Part shown: in pieces, positions 42,212-52,128 of the stretch | Position numbering within the stretch: the stretch's first letter is position 1 | How the letters are laid out: each line of letters opens with the position of its first letter | Assembly (NCBI GenBank): GCA_017624675.1 | Contig: JAGAMO010000002.1 | Span: 62,001-126,000, forward strand | Length of the DNA stretch: 64,000 nucleotides | Direction of reading: 5' to 3' | Origin: Clostridia bacterium | Lineage (GTDB): Bacteria; Bacillota; Clostridia; Oscillospirales; Acutalibacteraceae | Notes under the pieces: model-generated | The model's database searches: none | What the model was told of the DNA's origin: nothing | The model's input: the letters and a program-made list of their open reading frames with translations, nothing else | Program-made: the position numbers and the translations under genes

Positions 42212-43870
42212 ATGATTAATACCGATGGATTATGTTTAGGCTGTATGAGTGATAACGGTGGAGAAAAGGTTTGCCCTATCTGCGGATTTGACAGCGCTTC
42301 TCAAAACCCAAGTTTTGCTCTACCCTTAAAATCAGTCTTGGAAAACCGCTATTTTATAGGTAAAACCCTGTCGGTTGACGGTGAGGGTATTACATATATA
42401 GGTTGGGATAATTCAAAAAACTGCAAAATAACAGTCAAAGAATATTTCCCCAAGAATTTTGCCCGTCGAAATCCTGACAAGACTGTTTCGATTGACGAAA
42501 ACGGCAAATACACCTTTAATGAGGGATTACTTGAGTTTTTAGATGTTAACCGCGCGGTTATTTTGTCTACCCTCCCCTCTTTAATGCCCATTTATGATGT
42601 ATTCGAGGCAAACGGCACTGCATACTCTGTTTGCGAACTCATCTCAGGCATTACTTTGGGCGAATTTTTAAACAAGAACGGTGGGACACTCAAATGGGAA
42701 CAAGCCCGTCCCCTTTTCTTGCCCCTTATTGATACTATTGAGGGCATGAATGCCATTGGTTACATTCACGGCGGTATTTCCGAAAACAGCGTAATCGTTG
42801 GCAGAGACGGAAAGCTAAGAATTTCGGGTTATTCTGTAAAGAAGCTTCGTCGTGAAAGTGAGTTAGAGCCTTTGCTTTACAACGGCTTTGCCGCTTGCGA
42901 GCAATACGGCATAGAAGATATGACGGTTGGCACCTACACCGATGTTTACGGTCTTTGCGCCACCCTTTTCAGAGTGCTCATTGGCTCGGTGCTCCCTACC
43001 TCTACACAGCGCTTAGAAAACGATGTTATGACAATTCCCGCAAAATTTGCCGAGGAATTGCCCCACCAGGTTTTAGCGGCTCTTGCAAACGGATTGCAGG
43101 TAAGACCCCAAAATCGCACCAAAAACATAGAACAGCTTAAAAACGAGTTGGTTTACGGAGAAATTGAAACTCCAGCGCCCGTAGAGAAAAAGACCGTTTC
43201 AAAAGAGGTTTCTTCTGTTTCTAAAAAGAAAAAGAATGATACAACAAAATATATTATCATTTCTGCTCTCTGCACTGTTGCAGTTTTGATATTACTTGTT
43301 CTATTACTGTTTAAAGACAGTATTTTCAAAAAGAATGACGATACAAGTTCAGGCGTTCAAAGTGTTGTTTCTTTTGAAGAGCCAGATGTTAACTCAATCG
43401 GCGAAATTGACAGTGGCGCTGAGATTACTGCAAAGCTATACCCCGTTCCTGATTTAAAGGGTAAATATTTCTCAGAAATTATTGAAAACGACGAATGGGA
43501 AATGTTTGAGTTTGTATTGTCGAAGAAAGAATATTCAAACGACTGTCCTAAAGGCACCGTTTGCGGACAGTCATTAAAGGCTGGTACCGAAGCTGTCAGA
43601 GACACTAAGATTGAGGTTATAATCTCCTTAGGTGCTAAAGAATTTAACATTGCAAATGTTAAAGACCTTAGTGAGCAGGAAGCAAAATTAGAACTTTTAA
43701 AGCAAGGCTTTTTATATGAAAATATAAAGGTTTTGGAGAAATATGACGAGGACAGCGAATCGGGCGTTGTTTTAGAACAAGTGCCCAAATTCGGTGAAAG
43801 TGTTACTGCCGAGGCAGTTGTTGAAATTTATATTAACTCCTACAAAGGCGATGCCTCATCTTCAAACTAA
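42212..43870 (+). CDS. Membrane PASTA protein with a degenerate Ser/Thr kinase domain
   Basis: A 552-residue protein. It has an N-terminal four-Cys zinc-ribbon-like segment (CLGC and CPICG, residues 8-24), a kinase-fold domain (about 45-315), a cytosolic Lys/Ser linker, one membrane segment (about 347-367) and two PASTA-like repeats outside (about 408-475 and 476-548). The ATP-site lysine is kept (TVKEYFP, Lys76). HRD is HGG (186-188), so the catalytic Asp is lost, and DFG is SGY (205-207), so the metal-binding Asp is lost. It is therefore likely a pseudokinase that senses peptidoglycan or muropeptides rather than an active PrkC-type kinase. Confidence 0.88.
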   Translation: MINTDGLCLGCMSDNGGEKVCPICGFDSASQNPSFALPLKSVLENRYFIGKTLSVDGEGITYIGWDNSKNCKITVKEYFPKNFARRNPDKTVSIDENGKYTFNEGLLEFLDVNRAVILSTLPSLMPIYDVFEANGTAYSVCELISGITLGEFLNKNGGTLKWEQARPLFLPLIDTIEGMNAIGYIHGGISENSVIVGRDGKLRISGYSVKKLRRESELEPLLYNGFAACEQYGIEDMTVGTYTDVYGLCATLFRVLIGSVLPTSTQRLENDVMTIPAKFAEELPHQVLAALANGLQVRPQNRTKNIEQLKNELVYGEIETPAPVEKKTVSKEVSSVSKKKKNDTTKYIIISALCTVAVLILLVLLLFKDSIFKKNDDTSSGVQSVVSFEEPDVNSIGEIDSGAEITAKLYPVPDLKGKYFSEIIENDEWEMFEFVLSKKEYSNDCPKGTVCGQSLKAGTEAVRDTKIEVIISLGAKEFNIANVKDLSEQEAKLELLKQGFLYENIKVLEKYDEDSESGVVLEQVPKFGESVTAEAVVEIYINSYKGDASSSN

Positions 43871-43899
43871 AACAGATACACATATTTTTAAAAAAAGTA

Positions 43900-43929
43900 T
43901 AGACAAAGGCCCCCTTTTAATGGTATAAT
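43900..43929 (+). promoter_or_regulatory. Promoter of the rsmD-coaD unit
   Basis: TAGACA (43900-43905) and TATAAT (43924-43929) with an 18-bp spacer; start near 43936. This places the real rsmD start downstream, at 43978. Confidence 0.75.
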
Positions 43930-43977
43930 GTGCTGTGTATAATACTTAAAGTATTAACTTTTTATTTTGGTGATGCT

Positions 43978-44520
43978 ATGCGAGTTATAACAGGCACACT
44001 AAAAGGCAAACGCCTTAACACCCCGGAAGGCAGAGATATTCGCCCCACGCCTGACAGGGTTAAGGAAGGTCTTTTTAGTGCTTTGCATTTTGATATTGAA
44101 GGCAGACGGATTTTAGATTTGTTTGCAGGGTCAGGTCAACTTGGCATTGAGGCTTTAAGCCGCGGTGCCGATTCCTGCGTTTTTGTAGACTCTTCTAAAG
44201 ACGCTGTAAAGATAATAAAATCAAACATTTCATCTTGTGGATTGGAAGAAAAATCCAAGGTTTATCAGTTGGACTTTCAATCTTACTGCGCTATGTCGAG
44301 AGACACTTTTGATTTTGTTTTCTTAGACCCACCATACTTAGCAGAGTTATTAACTCCTGCTATAAAGGCTGTTTTGCCTCTTATGAGTGATTACGGTGCC
44401 GTTATCTGTGAGCATCCGCCCGAGGTGCAAGTTCCAAATGAAATTGGCGGATTCTATATCCATAAAACCTATCGTTACGGCAAAGTTTTAATCACAGTTT
44501 ACAGAAAGGGGGAGCCGTGA
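43978..44520 (+). CDS. rsmD: 16S rRNA (guanine966-N2)-methyltransferase
   Basis: A 180-residue SAM methyltransferase of the RsmD family, opening with MRVITGTLKGKRL. The SAM site LDLFAGSGQLGIEALSRGA (about 46-64) and catalytic FVFLDPPY (NPPY-like, about 115) are intact. ATG 43978 (after TTGGTGATG) fits the family start. The stop TGA overlaps the coaD start region (GTGATG), the usual rsmD-coaD arrangement of Clostridia. Confidence 0.94.
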   Translation: MRVITGTLKGKRLNTPEGRDIRPTPDRVKEGLFSALHFDIEGRRILDLFAGSGQLGIEALSRGADSCVFVDSSKDAVKIIKSNISSCGLEEKSKVYQLDFQSYCAMSRDTFDFVFLDPPYLAELLTPAIKAVLPLMSDYGAVICEHPPEVQVPNEIGGFYIHKTYRYGKVLITVYRKGEP

Positions 44521-45014
44521 TGAACGAAAATATAACGGCTTTATGCCCCGGAAGTTTTGACCCAGTAACCTATGGCCATCTTGATATTATCACAAGAGCG
44601 GCAGGTATGTTTAAAAAACTTATTGTGGTGGTAGCATCTAACTCTTCAAAGAATTGTTGCTTCACACCCGAAGAGCGTGTAGAACTAATTAAAAAGTGTA
44701 TCACAGGCCTTGACAATGTTGAGGTTGTGCATTACGACGGTCTTTTGGCGGATTACGCCGCAAAGGTTGGCGCTACTGCCATTATAAAAGGTCTTCGCGC
44801 TATGTCGGATTTTGAATACGAATTCCAGATGGCTCTTACAAACAAAGAGCTTAATCCAAATGTTGAAACCCTGTTTTTAACCACTTCAGCGCAAAATATG
44901 TATCTTAGCTCAAGTATGGTTAAGCAAATAGCTTCCATGGGCGGCAATATTTCCCATTTTGTTCCAAGTGAAATAAAGCAGGATATAATAAATAGGATTA
45001 CCACTAAAAAATAA
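44520..45014 (+). CDS. coaD: Phosphopantetheine adenylyltransferase
   Basis: A 164-residue enzyme of coenzyme A synthesis. It has the nucleotidyltransferase HxGH-like motif GSFDPVTYGHLDII (about 12), SNSSKNCCFTPEERV and the C-terminal LSSSMVKQIASMGG (about 128). The ATG at 44520 overlaps the rsmD stop (TGATG), with GGGGGAG upstream; a GTG at 44517 is a possible alternative start. Confidence 0.95.
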   Translation: MNENITALCPGSFDPVTYGHLDIITRAAGMFKKLIVVVASNSSKNCCFTPEERVELIKKCITGLDNVEVVHYDGLLADYAAKVGATAIIKGLRAMSDFEYEFQMALTNKELNPNVETLFLTTSAQNMYLSSSMVKQIASMGGNISHFVPSEIKQDIINRITTKK

Positions 45015-45046
45015 ATGCCGATTTTCGGTTTACGGAGGAAGAAAAA

Positions 45047-45511
45047 ATGACATTAGACGAATTACTTGAACAGTTTGACGAGGTGCTTGATTCCGGTTTC
45101 AAAATCCCCGGCAAGAAAACAGTTGTTGACGTTGAGAAACTTCGCGCTGTTGTAGACGATATCCGTCTCAATATCCCTGCTGAAATTAAGCAGGCTAAAG
45201 GCATTGTGGCTGACAGAGCTGACATTATCACCAACGCTAAGCGTGAGGCTGACGGTATTATCCGTAACGCCGAAGAAAAGGCAAAGGCTATGGTAGCTCA
45301 GGAAGAGATTGTTAAGCTTTCTCAGGCAAAAGCTGCTGAGATTATTGCTACTGCTCAGGGTAAAAGCCGTGAAATGAGAAAGGCTGCTCAGGATTTTGTT
45401 GACGATATTATGCGCCGCGCAGACGAAGGTCTCACCGCAAATCTCGGTGAAATCCGCAAGACTCGCGCTGCTTTAAAGCAACCAATCCCCACCGCTACTA
45501 AAGAGCAGTAA
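45047..45511 (+). CDS. Coiled-coil protein of unknown function
   Basis: A 154-residue, strongly helical and charged protein. Residues about 50-140 form a long coiled coil rich in Ala, Lys and Glu (ADIITNAKREADGIIRNAEE), reminiscent of DivIVA tails or ATP synthase b/E-type stalks; it is often annotated as ATPase-like, without evidence. The N-terminal MTLDELLEQFDEVLDSG is a recognisable short motif seen in DivIVA/septation-like proteins (weak). It follows coaD with ribosome site CGGAGGAAG, so it is probably in the same operon. Confidence 0.75.
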   Translation: MTLDELLEQFDEVLDSGFKIPGKKTVVDVEKLRAVVDDIRLNIPAEIKQAKGIVADRADIITNAKREADGIIRNAEEKAKAMVAQEEIVKLSQAKAAEIIATAQGKSREMRKAAQDFVDDIMRRADEGLTANLGEIRKTRAALKQPIPTATKEQ

Positions 45512-45537
45512 TATTCTGAATATCAATAATTTTCAAG

Positions 45538-45565
45538 AAAACGCACAGCCTAAACTGTGCGTTTT
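45538..45565 (+). terminator. Terminator of the rsmD-coaD-coiled-coil operon
   Basis: AAAACGCACAG (45538-45548) pairs perfectly with CTGTGCGTTTT (45555-45565), loop CCTAAA. The T tail is short. Confidence 0.75.
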
Positions 45566-45604
45566 CAGTGCTAAATAAACCCCTATTTGAAAGGAGTACT
45601 TTCA

Positions 45605-48600
45605 GTGTACGACAGTATTTCACCTAACGTTAATTTCGTTGAAGAGGAAAAGAAAATTGAAAAATTTTGGTCTGACGCCAAGATTTTTGAAAAGAGCATA
45701 GACTCAAGAGCAAAGGGCGAACCCTATGTATTTTACGACGGTCCCCCTACCGCTAACGGTAAACCTCATATCGGTCACGTTTTAACCCGTGTTATCAAGG
45801 ATATGATTCCCCGTTACAGAACTATGAAGGGCTGTATGGTTCCCCGCAAAGCCGGTTGGGATACCCACGGTCTGCCCGTTGAACTTGAGGTTGAAAAGCT
45901 TTTAGGTCTTGACGGTAAAGAGCAGATTGAGGAATACGGTTTAGAACCCTTTATTGCTCACTGTAAAGAGAGTGTTTGGAAGTATAAGGGTATGTGGGAG
46001 GATTTCTCAAAAACTGTTGGCTTCTGGGCTGATATGAACGACCCTTATGTTACTTATGACAATAATTTTATTGAGTCGGAATGGTGGGCTTTAAAGCAAA
46101 TCTATGATAAAGGTTTGTTATACAAAGGCTTCAAAATTGTGCCTTATTGCCCCCGTTGCGGAACCCCCCTTTCTTCTCATGAAGTAGCTCAAGGCTATAA
46201 AAATGTTAAGGAACGCAGTGCGGTTGTACGCTTTAAGGTTGTAGGCGAGGACGCTTATTTCCTTGCTTGGACCACCACTCCTTGGACTCTTCCTTCAAAC
46301 GTTGCTCTTTGTGTTAACCCCGATGATACCTACTGTAAAGTAAAGGCTATTGACGGTTACACCTACTATATGGCTAAAGAGCTTTTAGACAAGGTGCTTG
46401 GCAAGTTAACAGATGAAGACACTAAAGCTTACGAAATTATCGAAGAATTCAAGGGTGCTGACTTAGAACACCGTGAATATGAGCCTTTGTTTGACTTTGC
46501 AAAGCCCGTTTGCGAAAAGCAGAACAAAAAAGCATTCTACATCACTTGCGACAGTTATGTAACCATGAGTGACGGTACAGGTATCGTTCATATTGCTCCC
46601 GCTTTTGGTGAAGACGATGCTAAGGTTGGCAGAAAGTATGACCTTCCTTTCGTTCAGTTTGTTGACGGCAAGGGCGAAATGACCGAGGAAACACCTTATG
46701 CGGGTCTTTTCGTTAAGGATGCCGACCCCAAGGTTTTAGTTGACCTTGAGGCTAAGGGTCTTTTGTTCGACGCTCCTAAGTTTGAGCACGACTATCCTTT
46801 CTGCTGGCGTTGTGACACTCCCCTTATTTACTACGCCCGTGAATCTTGGTTCATTAAGATGACCGAGGTTAAGGACGACCTTATTAAAAATAACGACACT
46901 ATCAACTGGATTCCCGAAAGCATTGGTAAGGGTCGTTTCGGTGACTGGCTTAAGAATGTTCAGGACTGGGGTATTTCCCGTAACCGCTATTGGGGTACTC
47001 CTCTTAACATCTGGACCTGTGAATGCGGTCATCAACATTCTATCGGCAGTATTGCTGAACTTAAAGAATTGTCTGACAACTGCCCCGACGATATTGAGTT
47101 GCACCGCCCATTTATCGACGCTGTAACCATCAAATGTCCTCACTGCGGCAAGGATATGCACCGTGTTCCTGAAGTTATCGACTGTTGGTTTGACTCAGGT
47201 TCAATGCCCTTTGCTCAACACCACTATCCTTTCGAGAACAAGGACCTTTTTGAGTCTCAGTTCCCTGCCGACTTCATTTCCGAAGCAGTTGACCAGACAA
47301 GAGGCTGGTTCTATTCTCTTCTTGCAATTTCAACCCTTATTTTTGATAAGGCTCCCTTTAAAAACGTTATCGTTTTAGGCCACGTTCAGGATGAAAACGG
47401 TCAGAAAATGAGTAAATCCAAGGGCAATGCAGTAGACCCCTTTGATGCGCTTGAAAGCTTTGGCGCCGATGCGATCCGTTGGTATTTCTATACTAACTCT
47501 GCTCCTTGGCTTCCCAACCGTTTCCACGCAAAGGCTGTAACCGAGGGTCAGCGTAAGTTTATGGGTACTCTTTGGAACACCTACGCATTTTATGTGCTTT
47601 ACGCTAATATCGACAAATTTGACCCCTCTAAATATGATATAAATAATTATGAACTTTCTATAATGGATAAATGGTTGCTCTCTCGTTTTAATTCAACCGT
47701 TCGTGCTGTGGATGAGAATTTGGCAAACTACCGTATTCCCGAAGCCGCACGCGCTTTACAGGAATTTGTTGACGAAATGAGTAACTGGTATGTTCGCCGC
47801 GGCAGAGAAAGATATTGGGTTGAAGGCTTGACCGACGATAAGATTGCGGCTTACCTCACCCTTTACACTGCTTTGGTTACCACCGCTAAAATCTCCGCAC
47901 CTATGATACCCTTTATGGCAGAAAACATTTATCAGAACCTTGTTCGCAATATTGATAAATCTGCGCCTGAGAGTATTCACCTTTGCGATTTCCCCGAGGT
48001 AGACGAAAACTTAATTGATGCTAACCTTGAGGATCAAATGAAAAAAGTGCTCGAAATTGTAGTTCTTGGTAGAGCTGCCCGTAACGGTTCTTCCCGCAAA
48101 AACCGTCAACCCTTGGCTGCTATGTATGTTAAGTCAGATGGCGGTGTTGACGAGTTATATGCTTCAATTATCCGTGACGAGCTTAATATTAAAGAGGTTA
48201 AATTTACAGACGAGGTTGATAACTTTGTTACCTATAGCTTTAAGCCTCAACTTAAAACCCTAGGTCCTAAGTACGGAAAGCAGTTGGGCGAAATCCGCAA
48301 CGCTTTAAGTGAGCTTGACAGTTCTGCAAAAACAGAGCTTGATGCAAACGGCTCAATAAAGCTTAACATTTCTATAGGTGAAATTGAACTTACTGCTGAT
48401 GACCTTTTAATTGAAGCCAGTCAAAAGGAAGGTTTCTTCACTGTAAGTGACCGCGGCGTTACCGTAGCGCTTGACACTAACCTTACAACCGAGCTTATTG
48501 AGGAAGGCTTTGTAAGAGAACTTGTCAGCAAACTTCAAACAATGCGTAAGGAAGCAGGCTTCAATGTAACCGACCATATCGCAATCACTCTTAAGGGAAG

Positions 48601-48751
48601 TGAAGCTGTAACTGCTATTGCCGAAAAAATGACCGCAGACATTACAGGTGACACTTTGGCTGACAGTTTAAGTGTTACCGAGCCTATGGGCTTTGTAAAA
48701 GAATGGGATATTAACGGCGAAAGCGTTACTTTAGGTGTAGAAAAACTTTAA
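45605..48751 (+). CDS. ileS: Isoleucyl-tRNA synthetase, long type 2 form
   Basis: A 1048-residue class I synthetase. It carries the HIGH motif (PPTANGKPHIGHVLTRVIKD, near residue 45), an editing domain (about 195-400) and the KMSKS loop (GQKMSKSKGNAVDP, about 600). The C-terminal anticodon region ends in the type-2 style domain (LTTELIEEGFVRELVSKLQ, then KEAGFNVTDHI, from about 960) rather than a zinc finger. The length and ending fit the eukaryote-like type 2 IleS linked to low mupirocin sensitivity. GTG 45605 lies 8 nt after AAGGAG; the in-frame TTG at 45587 lies before that site. No T-box precedes it. Confidence 0.95.
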   Translation: MYDSISPNVNFVEEEKKIEKFWSDAKIFEKSIDSRAKGEPYVFYDGPPTANGKPHIGHVLTRVIKDMIPRYRTMKGCMVPRKAGWDTHGLPVELEVEKLLGLDGKEQIEEYGLEPFIAHCKESVWKYKGMWEDFSKTVGFWADMNDPYVTYDNNFIESEWWALKQIYDKGLLYKGFKIVPYCPRCGTPLSSHEVAQGYKNVKERSAVVRFKVVGEDAYFLAWTTTPWTLPSNVALCVNPDDTYCKVKAIDGYTYYMAKELLDKVLGKLTDEDTKAYEIIEEFKGADLEHREYEPLFDFAKPVCEKQNKKAFYITCDSYVTMSDGTGIVHIAPAFGEDDAKVGRKYDLPFVQFVDGKGEMTEETPYAGLFVKDADPKVLVDLEAKGLLFDAPKFEHDYPFCWRCDTPLIYYARESWFIKMTEVKDDLIKNNDTINWIPESIGKGRFGDWLKNVQDWGISRNRYWGTPLNIWTCECGHQHSIGSIAELKELSDNCPDDIELHRPFIDAVTIKCPHCGKDMHRVPEVIDCWFDSGSMPFAQHHYPFENKDLFESQFPADFISEAVDQTRGWFYSLLAISTLIFDKAPFKNVIVLGHVQDENGQKMSKSKGNAVDPFDALESFGADAIRWYFYTNSAPWLPNRFHAKAVTEGQRKFMGTLWNTYAFYVLYANIDKFDPSKYDINNYELSIMDKWLLSRFNSTVRAVDENLANYRIPEAARALQEFVDEMSNWYVRRGRERYWVEGLTDDKIAAYLTLYTALVTTAKISAPMIPFMAENIYQNLVRNIDKSAPESIHLCDFPEVDENLIDANLEDQMKKVLEIVVLGRAARNGSSRKNRQPLAAMYVKSDGGVDELYASIIRDELNIKEVKFTDEVDNFVTYSFKPQLKTLGPKYGKQLGEIRNALSELDSSAKTELDANGSIKLNISIGEIELTADDLLIEASQKEGFFTVSDRGVTVALDTNLTTELIEEGFVRELVSKLQTMRKEAGFNVTDHIAITLKGSEAVTAIAEKMTADITGDTLADSLSVTEPMGFVKEWDINGESVTLGVEKL

Positions 48752-48765
48752 TAGGGGGATTTGTT

Positions 48766-49152
48766 TTGGAAAATAATGAAAACAAAATGGTTTTTGAGGA
48801 TATTAGCTCCTCTTCTCCAAATTCCGTTAAAAAAGTTGTTAAACAAGCAGGAAAAATAGCTAAGACCACCGCCGTAGAGGTAAAAAAAGCAAGTGATGCT
48901 TACGGAAATTTAAATCACGAAAAGATTGAAAAGGTTATTAAAATTATTTCATTTGTAGTAGCAATAGGCGTATTTTTGCTTTTCCTTGTGGCAGCGGGAA
49001 TAATTTTCTTTCTTGACCACGCTTTGATATTCCTCAGCGCTTTAATACTTCTTTTCGGTTCTGGATTGGCACTTATCTGTCTATATTTAATCTACGCCCA
49101 AGGCTATATGATTGCCCAAAATAAAGAAATTTTGGAAAGACTCGGGAAATAA
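48766..49152 (+). CDS. Small membrane protein of unknown function
   Basis: A 128-residue protein with a charged N-terminal half (about 1-60, Lys-rich helix) and two adjacent membrane segments (about 64-87 and 91-114), then a short cytosolic tail. TTG is the start, 6 nt after AGGGGGAT. The layout resembles small holin-like or stress-response membrane proteins, but I cannot assign a family. It begins 14 nt after ileS and ends at the 49176 terminator, so it belongs to the ileS transcript. Confidence 0.7.
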   Translation: MENNENKMVFEDISSSSPNSVKKVVKQAGKIAKTTAVEVKKASDAYGNLNHEKIEKVIKIISFVVAIGVFLLFLVAAGIIFFLDHALIFLSALILLFGSGLALICLYLIYAQGYMIAQNKEILERLGK

Positions 49153-49175
49153 AATAAAAGATTTACAATTCGAGA

Positions 49176-49212
49176 AAAATCACATATAATATTATATGTG
49201 ATTTTTTCTTTT
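49176..49212 (+). terminator. Terminator after the ileS operon
   Basis: A 30-bp perfect palindrome (AAAATCACATATAAT and its complement, 49176-49205) is followed by T-runs to 49213. The uvrA ribosome site GGAGG (49214-49218) comes directly after it. Confidence 0.85.
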
Positions 49213-49225
49213 TGGAGGATTAATT

Positions 49226-52063
49226 TTGGCTATTGATAAGCTGATAATAAAGGGTGCAAACGAGAATAATTTAAAGAATATTGATGTGGAAATTCCAAGG
49301 GACAAGCTTGTTGTATTTACAGGTCTTTCGGGCAGCGGTAAATCTTCTCTTGCCTTTGATACCATTTATGCTGAGGGTCAACGCAGATATGTTGAGTCTC
49401 TGTCTTCTTATGCCCGTCAGTTTTTGGGTCAAATGGAAAAACCGAATGTTGACAGTATTGAGGGTCTTTCCCCCGCCATATCCATAGACCAAAAAACCAC
49501 CTCAAAAAACCCCCGTTCCACCGTTGGAACTGTTACCGAAATTTACGATTATTTGCGTCTTTTATACTCCCGTGTGGGTATTCCCCACTGTCCTATTTGC
49601 GGAAAGGAAATAACCCAGCAAACAACTGACCAAATTGTCGATGTTGTAATGAAATTAGAGGTTGGCACTAAAATCCAAATCCTTTCCCCCGTTGTTAAAA
49701 ACCGTAAGGGTGAACACGCAAAAGAGCTTGAAAACCTTAGAAAATCGGGTTATTCAAGGGTTAGAATTGACGGAAATATTTACGATTTATCCGAAGAAAT
49801 AAAGCTCCAAAAAAACAACAAGCATTTTATTGAGGTTATTGTTGACCGCTTGGTTATAAAGCCTGACATTGTATCCAGACTCACTGACAGTATTGAAACC
49901 GCGGTTAATCTATCGGGCGGTTTGGTAGCGGTTGATGTTATCGGCGGCGAGGAACTACAGTTTTCACAAACCTATGCCTGTGATGAGCACGGCATAAGTA
50001 TCCCCGAGCTTACCCCCACAATGTTTTCCTTTAATAATCCGTTTGGTGCTTGTCCTGTTTGTACGGGTATTGGAAACTTTAAAAAGATTGACCCCAGACT
50101 TATTATTCATGACGAAAATCTATCACTTTTAGAGGGTTGCATTAAGGCAATGGGTTGGGGTGTTAATTCTTGGTTCAACCCCGATGCAGGTTCAGTAGCG
50201 CAAATGTATTACAAGGGCATAGCAGACCATTACGGCTTTGATGTTAATATCCCTTGGAAAGATATTCCCGAAGAAGGCAAAAATGCTGTACTATACGGCA
50301 CAGGAGAGACAAAGCTTAAGCTTCACCGCACATCCGACTTTGGCTCGGGCAGTTATTTTGCGCCTTTTGAGGGTGTTATTAATAATCTTGAACGCCGTTA
50401 TAAGGACACAAGTAGTGACTTTGCCCGTAATGAATATGAAAGCTATATGCTTGAAAGTCCCTGCCCTGAATGTAAGGGGGCTAGACTTAAACCCGAATAT
50501 TTGGCTGTTACTGTTGGCGGAAAAAATATTAAAGAATTTTGCGATATGTCGGTCACAGAGGAACTCGCATTCATTGACACCCTGAAATTCGGCGAACGTG
50601 ATAGTATGATTTCCGCTCCCATTTTAAAGGAAATTAAAGAAAGACTTACCTTTTTGCAGAGTGTGGGCTTAGGTTACCTTGACCTTTCCCGTTCTTCGGG
50701 CACCCTTTCGGGTGGAGAGAGTCAGCGTATCCGCTTGGCAACTCAAATCGGCTCATCTCTTATGGGCGTTTTATATATTCTTGACGAGCCGAGTATCGGT
50801 CTGCATCAGCGAGACAACGAACGACTGATTGCAACCCTTAAGAGACTCAGAGACCTTGGAAATACCGTTATTGTGGTAGAACATGATGAGGACACCATGC
50901 GTGCTGCCGACCATATTGTTGACATCGGTCCAGGTGCGGGTATTCACGGCGGTAAGGTTGTATTCTCGGGCGACCTTGAAGCACTTGAAAAATGCGAAGC
51001 GTCCATCACAAGCGATTATTTAACAGGTCGCAAAAAAATCCCTGTGCCTGAAAAACGCCGCAAAGGAAACGGCGCTTTCCTCACGGTTAAGGGTGCGGCT
51101 GAAAACAACCTTAAAAATGTTAATGTTAAGATTCCCCTTGGAACATTCAGCTGTGTTACGGGTGTTTCGGGAAGCGGTAAATCTTCCCTTGTTAACGATG
51201 TTCTTTACAAGGTTTTGGCAAATAAATTAAACAACGCTAAAACCGTTGCGGGTAAATATAAATCTATCGAGGGTACCCAAAATCTTGACAAAATTATAAA
51301 TATCGACCAGTCCCCCATTGGCAGAACACCCCGTTCAAACCCCGCCACATATACGGGTGTTTTCACCGATATTCGTGAGCTTTTTGCCGCTACTAAGGAT
51401 GCTAAAATGCACGGTTACAATGCCGGCAGATTCTCCTTTAATGTTAAGGGCGGTCGATGTGAGGCTTGTCAGGGCGACGGTATTTTAAAGATTGAAATGC
51501 ACTTTTTGCCCGATATTTATGTGCCTTGCGAGGTTTGCGGCGGTAGCCGTTACAACCGAGAGACACTTAATATCAAATACAAGGGCAAGAGTATTTATGA
51601 TGTCCTTGAAATGACGGTTGAGGAGGGTATGTATTTCTTTGAAAGTATACCGAAAATTCAAAGAAAGCTTAAAACCCTTTACGATGTGGGTCTTGGATAT
51701 ATTAAAATCGGACAACCCGCTACCACCCTTTCGGGCGGTGAGGCACAGCGTGTGAAACTTGCTACCGAGCTTTCAAAAAGAAGCACAGGCAAGACCATTT
51801 ATATTCTTGATGAGCCCACAACAGGACTTCACACCGCCGATGTTCACAAGCTTATTGAGGTTTTGCAAAGATTTGTTGATGCGGGTAACACCGTGCTTGT
51901 TATTGAGCATAACCTTGATGTCATCAAAACCGCCGACTATATTATAGATTTAGGTCCCGAGGGTGGAAATGGCGGCGGAAAGGTTGTTTGCAGCGGCACG
52001 CCCGAAAAGGTTGCTGAATGTGAAAGTTCTTATACGGGACAGTTTCTTAAAAAACTGCTGTAA
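49226..52063 (+). CDS. uvrA: Excinuclease ABC subunit UvrA
   Basis: A 945-residue DNA damage-recognition ATPase with two ABC modules. Walker A motifs are GLSGSGKSS (about 33) and GVSGSGKSS (about 647). The zinc sites include CPICGKE (about 120), CPECKGARL (about 412) and CEACQGDG...CEVCGG (about 745-770), and both ABC signatures (LSGGESQR and LSGGEAQR) are intact. TTG is the start, 7 nt after GGAGG. uvrB and uvrC are not in the window, and no LexA box was recognised upstream. Confidence 0.96.
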   Translation: MAIDKLIIKGANENNLKNIDVEIPRDKLVVFTGLSGSGKSSLAFDTIYAEGQRRYVESLSSYARQFLGQMEKPNVDSIEGLSPAISIDQKTTSKNPRSTVGTVTEIYDYLRLLYSRVGIPHCPICGKEITQQTTDQIVDVVMKLEVGTKIQILSPVVKNRKGEHAKELENLRKSGYSRVRIDGNIYDLSEEIKLQKNNKHFIEVIVDRLVIKPDIVSRLTDSIETAVNLSGGLVAVDVIGGEELQFSQTYACDEHGISIPELTPTMFSFNNPFGACPVCTGIGNFKKIDPRLIIHDENLSLLEGCIKAMGWGVNSWFNPDAGSVAQMYYKGIADHYGFDVNIPWKDIPEEGKNAVLYGTGETKLKLHRTSDFGSGSYFAPFEGVINNLERRYKDTSSDFARNEYESYMLESPCPECKGARLKPEYLAVTVGGKNIKEFCDMSVTEELAFIDTLKFGERDSMISAPILKEIKERLTFLQSVGLGYLDLSRSSGTLSGGESQRIRLATQIGSSLMGVLYILDEPSIGLHQRDNERLIATLKRLRDLGNTVIVVEHDEDTMRAADHIVDIGPGAGIHGGKVVFSGDLEALEKCEASITSDYLTGRKKIPVPEKRRKGNGAFLTVKGAAENNLKNVNVKIPLGTFSCVTGVSGSGKSSLVNDVLYKVLANKLNNAKTVAGKYKSIEGTQNLDKIINIDQSPIGRTPRSNPATYTGVFTDIRELFAATKDAKMHGYNAGRFSFNVKGGRCEACQGDGILKIEMHFLPDIYVPCEVCGGSRYNRETLNIKYKGKSIYDVLEMTVEEGMYFFESIPKIQRKLKTLYDVGLGYIKIGQPATTLSGGEAQRVKLATELSKRSTGKTIYILDEPTTGLHTADVHKLIEVLQRFVDAGNTVLVIEHNLDVIKTADYIIDLGPEGGNGGGKVVCSGTPEKVAECESSYTGQFLKKLL

Positions 52064-52128
52064 ATTAACACATTATTAACCAAAATGTGCTAAAAAGAGT
52101 GTAGAATGTTAAAATAAGGAGTGAAAAA

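Noticed and set aside
43930-43977. Longer N-terminus for RsmD
   Set aside because: It begins 1 nt after the -10 hexamer; the family starts at MRVI.
49152-49226. LexA/SOS box upstream of uvrA
   Set aside because: No GAAC-N4-GTTC-like sequence was found; the palindrome there is a terminator.
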